A stretch of DNA of 15,119 bases from Desulfobacteraceae bacterium. Its GTDB lineage: Bacteria; Desulfobacterota; Desulfobacteria; Desulfobacterales; Desulfosalsimonadaceae. The translations under genes and the position numbers were made by a program. The stretch spans positions 1 to 15,119 of the forward strand of contig JAABTZ010000019.1 of the NCBI GenBank assembly GCA_011389605.1, in the 5' to 3' direction. Shown piece by piece: positions 1-5,377 of the stretch. The notes beneath the pieces are model-generated. The model made no database searches. It worked only from the letters and a program-made list of their open reading frames with translations, and had not been told where the DNA came from. Position 1 is the first letter of the stretch. The number at the start of each line of letters is the position of its first letter.

Positions 1-10
1 CCTTCTAAAA

Positions 11-32
11 GCGACTTTTTACGAGTGCATCA
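11..32 (-). repeat. Terminus-like fragment of the dispersed element, at the window edge
   Basis: Read on the minus strand this stretch is TGATGCACTCGTAAAAAGTC plus GC. It resembles the left end of the element inserted at 881-1130, which begins TGATGGCACCGTAAAAAG. If it is an element end, the body runs off the left edge of the window, so it cannot be tested here. It lies about 110 bp past the nrdG stop codon. Confidence 0.45.
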
Positions 33-63
33 AAGATGGTAGCTGTTTTTATCTGATTGTAGA

Positions 64-107
64 AAAATATTTAAAAATTTTAAGCGTTCAGTTTAGGTTT
101 AAAATAA
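64..107 (+). repeat. AT-rich dispersed repeat, copy 1
   Basis: The stretch reads AAAATATTTAAAAATTTTAA followed by a GCGTTCAGTTTAGGT block. Similar sequences occur at 7197-7230 (plus), 7337-7367 (plus), 8531-8581 (minus) and in the nrdG leader at 841-877 (minus). Copies 1 and the nrdG-leader copy agree at 22 of 26 aligned bases. No open reading frame runs through it. The function is unknown; it sits 32-75 bp beyond the nrdG stop codon. Confidence 0.4.
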
Positions 108-139
108 TACTGCTGTCAAGGGTGGGATTCATTCCGTCA

Positions 140-835
140 TCACCGGATGATGGCTTTTTGGACAAATTCTGTCATGATGTCTTTAAACTCTTTTATTTCA
201 CCATCAGAATAAAACCGATTTTTTCGGATGAAAAAATCAGGATCAAGCACATTTTCATTTTGCAGATGCTGGAAGGCGTGAAGTTGTGCGCCGGATATCA
301 TTTCCCCAATGGAGCAAACGGCTGATTGGTCTGTAAGGGGGCGCGTGCAGGTGGTGCGAAACTCGTGAGGCAGGCCTGATTCAATGATTGTCCTGGCCGA
401 TCGGCGGATTGCGCAGGCATCGGTTTTGGGGGATATCCAGTGTTGGTAGCTTTCAGGGTCGGTCTTTACATCCATGGCCAGATAATCCACCAGCCCTTTT
501 TTGATAAGCACTTCAATAATCCCGGGATGACTTCCGTTTGTATCAATTTTAACAGAAAAGCCCATGGCCTTAACAGCTCTGCAGAATTCAAAAAGCCCGG
601 GATGCAGGGTGGGTTCCCCCCCGGATATTACCACTGCATCGAGAAATTTTTTTCTGGAGGCCAGAAATTTCATGACATAGTCAGGATCAAGGCGCCGGGT
701 TTTTGCACTGATGATGGCAAGATCCGGGTTATGGCAGTAGGGGCAGCGGAAATTGCATCCCGCGGTAAAGATTACACAACTGATGTGCGGTGGGTAATCA
801 ATCAGGGAGTATTTAAGAAGGCCGCCAATATGCAT
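140..835 (-). CDS. nrdG: Anaerobic ribonucleotide reductase activating protein (radical SAM)
   Basis: This 231-residue protein is the activase of the class III ribonucleotide reductase. It uses a [4Fe-4S] cluster and S-adenosylmethionine to form the glycyl radical on NrdD. The radical-SAM cluster motif CNFRCPYC is visible at residues 27-34 (Cys27, Cys31, Cys34), followed by a VISGGEPTL segment typical of the SAM-binding part. The length fits the longer NrdG2 type rather than the roughly 155-residue enteric form. The start is supported by AGGTGG about 10 bases upstream. It lies downstream of nrdD on the same strand, but the two are now 207 bp apart because of an inserted element at 881-1130; without it the gap would be 25 bp. 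It is probably still co-transcribed with nrdD, unless the element ends transcription. Confidence 0.93.
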   Translation of the reverse strand: MHIGGLLKYSLIDYPPHISCVIFTAGCNFRCPYCHNPDLAIISAKTRRLDPDYVMKFLASRKKFLDAVVISGGEPTLHPGLFEFCRAVKAMGFSVKIDTNGSHPGIIEVLIKKGLVDYLAMDVKTDPESYQHWISPKTDACAIRRSARTIIESGLPHEFRTTCTRPLTDQSAVCSIGEMISGAQLHAFQHLQNENVLDPDFFIRKNRFYSDGEIKEFKDIMTEFVQKAIIR

Positions 836-840
836 GATTA

Positions 841-877
841 TGCCACCTAAACTGGATGTTTCAAATTTTTACCTTAA
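841..877 (-). repeat. nrdG leader, related to the AT-rich repeat family
   Basis: On the minus strand the segment reads AAAAATTTGAAACATCCAGT followed by TTAGGTGG. It resembles the repeats at 64-107 and 7197-7230, sharing the 13-mer AAAATTTGAAACA with the latter. It also contains the AGGTGG ribosome binding site of nrdG and, in the reconstructed ancestral arrangement, the old stop codon of nrdD (ATT TGA). It may simply be native junction sequence rather than a mobile repeat. Confidence 0.35.
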
Positions 878-1140
878 AGGGCTTTGCAAAAAGCTGATTA
901 TCCAACCGGTGAGGTACTTTTGAAGAAAGCAAATTCATAAGCGCCTTGGCTGACCGGCGGCGCGGAAAAGTGAGTTTCCTCGCTGCCGGAAGCCTTCTGG
1001 AGGCTTAATCTTTGCTCGGACACCCGCTTTTCCACGCCACCGTCAGGGCAACAAAGTGCAATATCGCGCAAGCCTTGATCTTGAACTATTTACGGTCCCA
1101 TCTGAAATCAGACTTTTTACGGTGCCATCAACCTTAAAGG
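871..1140 (-). mobile_element. MITE-like non-coding insertion (250 bp) with 10-bp direct repeats
   Basis: Exact direct repeats ACCTTAAAGG lie at 871-880 and 1131-1140 and bracket 250 bp. Read on the minus strand the insert starts TGATGGCACCGTAAAAAGTC and ends in CAGCTTTTTGCAAAGCC. The complement of that end, GGCTTTGCAAAAAGCTGATT, pairs with the start apart from a few mismatches and gaps, so the ends are imperfect inverted repeats. The interior (913-1062) has relatives at 3480-3632 and 8390-8457. It encodes no transposase. Removing the insert plus one direct repeat restores an nrdD ending RRTFKVKI-stop and an nrdG start 25 bp later, which is strong internal evidence for insertion. Such an element would need a transposase supplied from elsewhere in the genome. 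Confidence 0.7.
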
Positions 1141-3214
1141 TCCGTCGCATGGCAAATTCACGCTGTTTTCCGTTATTCCACTGATGAATGGGACGAAGAT
1201 AGCCGACCACCCGGGAGTAAACTTCAGCAGGCTCATGGCAGGCAGGGCATTTTTCATGATGCCCGCTGATATATCCGTGGCTCGGGCATACGCTGAATGT
1301 GGGGGTAACTGTAAAATATGGCATGCGGAAATTTTCCGTTACCTTGCGGATTAGATTTTTGGCTGATTGAGCCTCAACCATCTGTTCGCCCAAAAAAATG
1401 TGAAAAACAGTTCCGCCTGTATACCTGGTCTGCAAGTCATCCTGCAGCTCCATGGCTTCAAAAACATCATCAGTGTAATTAACAGGCAGCTGGCTGGAAT
1501 TGGTATAAAAGGGATCTGCTCCGCTGCCAAATTCCTTTTCATTAGCGCAGATAATATCGGAATATGATTTTTTATCAAGCATGGCAAGCCGGTAGGCCGT
1601 ACCTTCACCAGGGGTGGCTTCAAGGTTGTAGAATTGGCCTGATTCTTTCTGAAGCTGTTCAATTACGCCACGCATGTAATCAAGAATTTCCACGGCAAAG
1701 CCGCGGCCTTCCGGGTTTCCGATATCGGTGCCAAGAAAGTTGATGCATGCCTCATTCATTCCTATTAAGCCGATGGTGGAGAAGTGGTTGGTCCAGTATG
1801 TACCGGTTTGCTCCTTGATGGCCCTAAGATAAAATTTGGAATAGGGGTAAAGGCTTTGCTCTGTAAATTTTTCAAGAACCTTGCGTTTGATGGTCAGGCT
1901 TTGAGCTGCATTTTGCATCTGCTGTTCAAGCCTGGTTAAAAAATCCTGCCTGTCTTGGGCAAGATAGCCGATTCTGGGAAGATTAACCGTTACAACGCCT
2001 ATGGAGCCGGTCAGAGGGTTGGCCCCAAAAAGGCCGCCCCCGCGCTTTTTGAGCTCACGGTTGTCAAGCCTCAGCCGGCAGCACATGGACCGCGCGTCAT
2101 CAGGAGACATATCAGAGTTGACGAAATTGGAAAAATAAGGAATTCCGTATTTACCGGTCATTTTCCAGACATTGTCCAGATTGGGATTGCTCCAGTCAAA
2201 GTCAGCAGTGATGTTGTAGGTGGGAATCGGGAAGGTAAAGACCCTTCCTCTGGCATCGCCTTCCATCATCACTTCGGCAAAAGCCCGGTTAAAAGTATCC
2301 ATTTCCTCCTGGAACTGCCCGTAGGTTTCCTGCTGGTATTGTCCGCCCAGAATCACAGGCGTGTCAGCAAGCATGCGCGGCACGTTTAAATCCATGGTGA
2401 TATTTGTAAACGGGGTCTGGAAGCCAACACGGGTAGGAATATTGATGTTAAAAACAAATTCCTGCAGAGCCTGTTTGACTTCCCTGAAGGTAAGTTTGTC
2501 ATAGCGGATAAAAGGTGCAATCAGTGTGTCGAAGTTAGAAACTGCCTGGGCTCCGGCTGCTTCTCCCTGGAGAGTGTAGAAAAAATTGACCACCTGGCCT
2601 AAAGCCGAGCGCAGGTGCCTTGGCGGGGCACTTTCCACCTTGCCCGGCACTCCCATAAATCCCACCCTAAGCAAATCCTGCAGATCCCAGCCAACGCAGT
2701 AGACCGAAAGCAGGCTTAAGTCATGGATATGGAGATCCCCGTTTTTATGAGCATTTCTAATTTCGGGAGGATATATGCGGTTTAGCCAGTACTCGGCAGT
2801 AACATCGGAAGATATATAGTTGTTAAGGCCCTGGAGAGAAAAACTCATGTTGCTGTTTTCTTTAATTTTCCAGTCCATTTTTTGGACATAGTTTTCAACC
2901 AGCTCCACATTGGCACGGGTGGTGATGTTTCGAATCTGGCTGTGCTGTTCCCGGTAAAGAATATAGGCCTTGGCGGTTTTGTGAAAAGGCGATTCAATAA
3001 GTACGCGTTCAACAATATCCTGGATTTCCTCAACATCGGGGGGAGTTGAAAGCTGCATTTCATGGGCAAGGGTTAATACTCTGAGCATAAGTTTTTTGGC
3101 CATATGCTGGTCAAATTCCCCGGTGGCATTGCCGGCCTTGGCAATGGCAGCAGTTATTTTAGATGCTTCAAAAGAAACAGTCCTGCTGTTACGTTTCTTG
3201 ATGTGTGTAAACAT
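1043..3214 (-). CDS. nrdD: Anaerobic (class III) ribonucleoside-triphosphate reductase
   Basis: This 723-residue enzyme reduces ribonucleoside triphosphates to deoxy forms without oxygen, using a glycyl radical. Residues 1-95 look like an ATP-cone regulatory domain. The core contains SMCCRLRLD, with the candidate active-site cysteines at 378-379. Near the C-terminus, Cys643, Cys656 and Cys659 belong to the zinc site, and RVVGYLRP holds the radical glycine (Gly671). The family normally ends soon after the REFAMRRTF segment. Here 28 further residues follow (696-723), all encoded by the inserted element, including the nine-residue repeats DGTVKSLIS and DGTVNSSRS. The ATG is supported by a purine-rich GGGGGCGGGA just upstream. 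Two NrdR-type boxes overlap its promoter. Whether the tail affects activity is unknown; it lies outside the radical loop. Confidence 0.95.
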   Translation of the reverse strand: MFTHIKKRNSRTVSFEASKITAAIAKAGNATGEFDQHMAKKLMLRVLTLAHEMQLSTPPDVEEIQDIVERVLIESPFHKTAKAYILYREQHSQIRNITTRANVELVENYVQKMDWKIKENSNMSFSLQGLNNYISSDVTAEYWLNRIYPPEIRNAHKNGDLHIHDLSLLSVYCVGWDLQDLLRVGFMGVPGKVESAPPRHLRSALGQVVNFFYTLQGEAAGAQAVSNFDTLIAPFIRYDKLTFREVKQALQEFVFNINIPTRVGFQTPFTNITMDLNVPRMLADTPVILGGQYQQETYGQFQEEMDTFNRAFAEVMMEGDARGRVFTFPIPTYNITADFDWSNPNLDNVWKMTGKYGIPYFSNFVNSDMSPDDARSMCCRLRLDNRELKKRGGGLFGANPLTGSIGVVTVNLPRIGYLAQDRQDFLTRLEQQMQNAAQSLTIKRKVLEKFTEQSLYPYSKFYLRAIKEQTGTYWTNHFSTIGLIGMNEACINFLGTDIGNPEGRGFAVEILDYMRGVIEQLQKESGQFYNLEATPGEGTAYRLAMLDKKSYSDIICANEKEFGSGADPFYTNSSQLPVNYTDDVFEAMELQDDLQTRYTGGTVFHIFLGEQMVEAQSAKNLIRKVTENFRMPYFTVTPTFSVCPSHGYISGHHEKCPACHEPAEVYSRVVGYLRPIHQWNNGKQREFAMRRTFKVDGTVKSLISDGTVNSSRSRLARYCTLLP
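1076..1129 (-). repeat. 27-bp imperfect tandem duplication, in frame in nrdD
   Basis: Units 1103-1129 and 1076-1102 are each 27 bp and match at 20 of 27 positions; both start GATGG.ACCGTAAA on the minus strand. Since 27 is a multiple of three, they encode two nine-residue repeats (DGTVKSLIS, DGTVNSSRS) at the C-terminus of NrdD. The unit corresponds to the left end of the inserted element, so the element end is itself duplicated. Confidence 0.7.
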
Positions 3215-3341
3215 TCCCGCCCCCTTTTTTGAGTGTACCTATAACCTGAACTGATCAAGCGCATCAGCTCTTTTAGATGATGTCTGGCATTGCTGACTGT
3301 GGCTCGATTGTCATCTTCCTTTAAAATCCTTTGATAACCAA

Positions 3342-3371
3342 AATATATAACAATATATAGTTATGTGTCAA
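3342..3371 (-). promoter_or_regulatory. Probable sigma-70 promoter of nrdD
   Basis: On the minus strand a perfect -35 hexamer TTGACA (3371-3366) is followed after 16 or 18 bases by TATATA (3349-3344) or TATATT (3347-3342). Transcription would start near 3335 and leave a leader of about 120 nt before the nrdD ATG at 3214. The leader includes a possible stem CTGAT/ATCAG around 3250-3270. An NrdR-type box overlaps the -10 region. Confidence 0.65.
3348..3363. promoter_or_regulatory. NrdR box 1 (nrdD operator)
   Basis: The core CAATATATAG at 3351-3360 matches every position of the known NrdR-box core CWATATATWG. It sits between the -35 and -10 of the nrdD promoter and covers part of the -10, a position expected to repress. 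NrdR is the ATP-cone and zinc-ribbon repressor of ribonucleotide reductase genes. Its own gene is not in this window. Confidence 0.7.
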
Positions 3372-3378
3372 TTAAAAA

Positions 3379-3394
3379 AATCAATATCTTGTGT
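3379..3394. promoter_or_regulatory. NrdR box 2 (nrdD operator)
   Basis: AATCAATATCTTGTGT matches the NrdR box (acaCwAtATaTwGtgt) with core CAATATCTTG, nine of ten core positions. It lies just upstream of the -35 hexamer. The start-to-start distance from box 1 is 31 bp, with a 15-bp spacer, which is the tandem arrangement known for NrdR operators, where both boxes lie on the same face of the helix. Confidence 0.7.
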
Positions 3395-3446
3395 TTTTAT
3401 CAGAAACAGACCGTGGCGTTTGATGCAGTAGTTCCGTTTGGAATCG

Positions 3447-3667
3447 ATTTCCAGGGAAATCCTTTTTTTTAGGCTCTAAAGAAATTGCAAATGGTTGCCC
3501 TGACGGCTTCTGCGCGGCGGGTTACCGAGCGGAAATTGAGGCTGCGGAAAGGCTCCTGGAGCAGAGGGAAACTCCATTTTAACGACTTCGATCAGCCAAG
3601 GTGCTAATGGATTTTTTTTCTGCAAAAATACGGACGTGGCAGGATATACAGCTTTTTACGATTCCTC
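3447..3667 (+). repeat. Dispersed element, copy 2, overlapping the chaN 3' end
   Basis: The interior shares TTGCCCTGACGG, then CCGAGC, then GGAAACTC, then ATCAGCCAAGG or close variants, in the same order as the element at 881-1130. Its right end (GGATATACAGCTTTTTACG) aligns with that element's right end (GGATAATCAGCTTTTTGC). The left part, TTCCAGGGAAATCC followed by a T-run and GCTCTAA, matches the copy at 8356-8457 instead. The right end supplies the TAA stop codon of the ChaN-like gene. I could not find flanking direct repeats or a clear left inverted end, so this copy appears older or damaged. Confidence 0.6.
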
Positions 3668-4594
3668 AGCCTTTCGGCCGGTAATCCAGAGATAATCCGC
3701 GGCCTGAAGATCATCGGCTGAATAAATAGAAACAGGCATGATGGTGCGGAAAGGAGCTTTAAAGCGGGCAAATGCCCGGTCAGGGATGCCGAATTTGTTG
3801 ATAATATGTCCGTTTCCGGTAAAAATCATCATTGGACTTTTGCCGACCTGGCGGCTGATTGATTCAGCCATTGCGTCCTCCCATACACACTGGGCCTGAT
3901 AAAAATGCTCAAAGGAATAATGATTCCTGATCTTTCCGTGTTTTTCAAAAACGGATAATACATATTGCCTGTGCTCATCATCTTCCAGAAAGATGGATTC
4001 AGGCAGCTGTTCCCGGTCATGGGCCAGCAGTGATTCAATGCCGCCGGCAGCAATTTTAGACGGAATGTGAAAAGAAATATTTAAAGCAAAAAGGGGTATT
4101 TTATGCTCGCGGATATAGTTGAGCAGGCCGGCATAAAGACCAAAGTCGTATTTCCAGTTTGCATACCAGTGGGTTTTTTGAATAAACTCTGTTTCAGCAA
4201 GAACCTGGTTTGACCAGTCATCAAGGACCTTCTGGTATGGCCGGGCAAACATTTCCATGCCAACGGCAAGTTCCGGGCGATGCCGGAAAACGGCTTTTAA
4301 TATTTCGAGCTGAATTTCATGATCCTCAGCCCGTGTATGGGTTTCGCCAACATAGATAACACGGGCTGTTAAAAGATCGCTGATCATATCGTCAAAGGAA
4401 ACGGGCTTGCCGCTGGCAGCCGACAATATTGTCCCCGGGGGATGCCCGGTTTTTTCAGCGTCTGAAAAATTTACCGGATTCATAACCGAACATCCTCCCA
4501 TGAAAAGTAACATGGAAAACAACAAGGCCGGTATTCCGGCCGAGTATTTAATCAGGACTTGATAGGACACTTTATATGGGATAAATGAAAACAT
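3656..4594 (-). CDS. ChaN-family lipoprotein (haem-binding/iron-regulated type)
   Basis: This 312-residue protein belongs to the ChaN-like (DUF399) family, members of which bind haem and are thought to act in iron uptake at the envelope. The signature VGETHTRAEDHEIQLEIL is at residues 82-99, with Glu84, His86 and His92 as likely ligands or catalytic-type residues. A hydrophobic stretch (about 20-34) ends in LLFMGGC, a lipobox with Cys35 as the lipidated residue. A GTG at 4570 would give a shorter signal peptide; neither start has a good ribosome binding site. The stop codon is provided by the repeat at 3447-3667. The ATG touches the ATG of the divergent small gene at 4595. The family is clear; the physiological substrate is not known here. 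Confidence 0.85.
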   Translation of the reverse strand: MFSFIPYKVSYQVLIKYSAGIPALLFSMLLFMGGCSVMNPVNFSDAEKTGHPPGTILSAASGKPVSFDDMISDLLTARVIYVGETHTRAEDHEIQLEILKAVFRHRPELAVGMEMFARPYQKVLDDWSNQVLAETEFIQKTHWYANWKYDFGLYAGLLNYIREHKIPLFALNISFHIPSKIAAGGIESLLAHDREQLPESIFLEDDEHRQYVLSVFEKHGKIRNHYSFEHFYQAQCVWEDAMAESISRQVGKSPMMIFTGNGHIINKFGIPDRAFARFKAPFRTIMPVSIYSADDLQAADYLWITGRKAEES

Positions 4595-4834
4595 ATGCAG
4601 ATAGATAAAAACCCTATGTTTCGAAAAAGCCCTGTTCCTTGGTACCGGAGCCGGTGGTTTTTCCTGATAATTGCAATATTGTCACTTTGCCTGGCCGTGC
4701 TGGGTATTATCGGAATCGGGGTGGCCCGGCGGGAACAGGTTTTTAATTCTTTTATCTGGATGCCCCTGCTTCTTGCCGCAGCAGCCGGACTGCTTTGCGT
4801 GTTTATGCTTTTCCGGGCGTCAAAAGGGCCATAA
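4595..4834 (+). CDS. Small two-helix membrane protein, unknown function
   Basis: This 79-residue reading frame has a basic N-terminus (FRKSPVPWYRSRW) followed by two hydrophobic segments at about residues 22-43 and 53-73 and a short basic tail. That is the pattern of a real small inner-membrane protein. GGGA lies 13 bases before the ATG, a weak but possible ribosome binding site; a second ATG at 4616 is an alternative. It runs opposite to its neighbours and its ATG is directly back to back with the ChaN-like ATG (CATATG). It ends 21 bp before the convergent stop codon of the thioredoxin-like gene. I do not recognise the family. Confidence 0.55.
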   Translation: MQIDKNPMFRKSPVPWYRSRWFFLIIAILSLCLAVLGIIGIGVARREQVFNSFIWMPLLLAAAAGLLCVFMLFRASKGP

Positions 4835-4855
4835 AGATTATGTGCTCCAGAGTTT

Positions 4856-5341
4856 TTATTGCTCCTTTGTTTGCACAAATTCACTGAATTTCATTGTTTC
4901 ATAACTCTCCGTGCGGACATATTTGAGCATTTGGATCATCTGCTCCGGCGGGATATAACCGGGCTGACTGCCTATAGGATCTGTCTGGTCATCAATAAAC
5001 CAATTAAAGGGAAAACGGTTGGCCTTGTAGGACCGGGCCACTTTTTGCTCCTTTTCGGCATTGACGCGCATGGAAATGAAATTTCCGTTCATATAATCGG
5101 CAACATTCTTATCGGAAAAGGTTTTTTCGTCCATTAGCCGGCAATAGGAACACCAGTCCGTATAAAAATGAATAAAGCCTTTTTTGCCGCTTTCCCTGAG
5201 TTTTTCCATTCCGCTTTCATAGGAATACCATTTTACGCTGTTTTTCTCATCACCAAGCCCGTCGGCGGCAGCCGAAAAGCCTCCGGTGCTTAAAAGCGCG
5301 GCAAATATCGTTAAAAGGCAGAAAAATTGTCTTATCGTCAT
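4856..5341 (-). CDS. Exported thioredoxin-fold protein (CSYC active site)
   Basis: This 161-residue protein starts with a signal peptide (MTIRQFFCLLTIFAALLSTG, probable cleavage after FSA near residue 24). A thioredoxin-like domain follows, with the redox motif DWCSYC (Cys64, Cys67) in a FIHFYTDWCSYCRLMDEKTF context, as in the thioredoxin_7/DUF255-like group. RFPFNWF supplies the expected cis-proline. It begins 36 bp after the end of dsbD on the same strand, so it is probably the periplasmic partner kept reduced by DsbD. Possible roles are cytochrome c maturation or repair of disulfides; the sequence does not say which. The ribosome binding site is GGAGG-like (AGGAGGATAA before the ATG). Confidence 0.85.
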   Translation of the reverse strand: MTIRQFFCLLTIFAALLSTGGFSAAADGLGDEKNSVKWYSYESGMEKLRESGKKGFIHFYTDWCSYCRLMDEKTFSDKNVADYMNGNFISMRVNAEKEQKVARSYKANRFPFNWFIDDQTDPIGSQPGYIPPEQMIQMLKYVRTESYETMKFSEFVQTKEQ

Positions 5342-5377
5342 TTATCCTCCTGTTTTATTTATATCCATGCCGGGCGG

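Larger units (their letters stand above)
3215..3655. other. nrdD-chaN intergenic region (441 bp)
   Basis: The gap holds the nrdD leader (3215-3335), the nrdD promoter and NrdR boxes (3342-3394), about 50 bp with no recognised signal (3395-3446), and a copy of the dispersed element (3447-3667) that runs up to and over the stop codon of the ChaN-like gene. I see no gene in it on either strand. Confidence 0.7.

Noticed and set aside
138..152. Hairpin CATCA/TGATG over the nrdG stop as a terminator
   Set aside because: Only five base pairs, and the T-run lies on the wrong side for nrdG; it would serve plus-strand transcription, for which there is no gene.
440..850. 136-residue plus-strand frame opposite nrdG
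   Set aside because: It is the antisense of the clear radical-SAM gene, has no family resemblance, and runs past the nrdG start into its leader without a ribosome binding site.
4552..4884. 110-residue minus-strand frame between the thioredoxin-like and chaN genes
   Set aside because: Composition is not protein-like (scattered Arg, Ser, Pro), it overlaps the chaN start in another frame and lies opposite the more convincing two-helix membrane protein.
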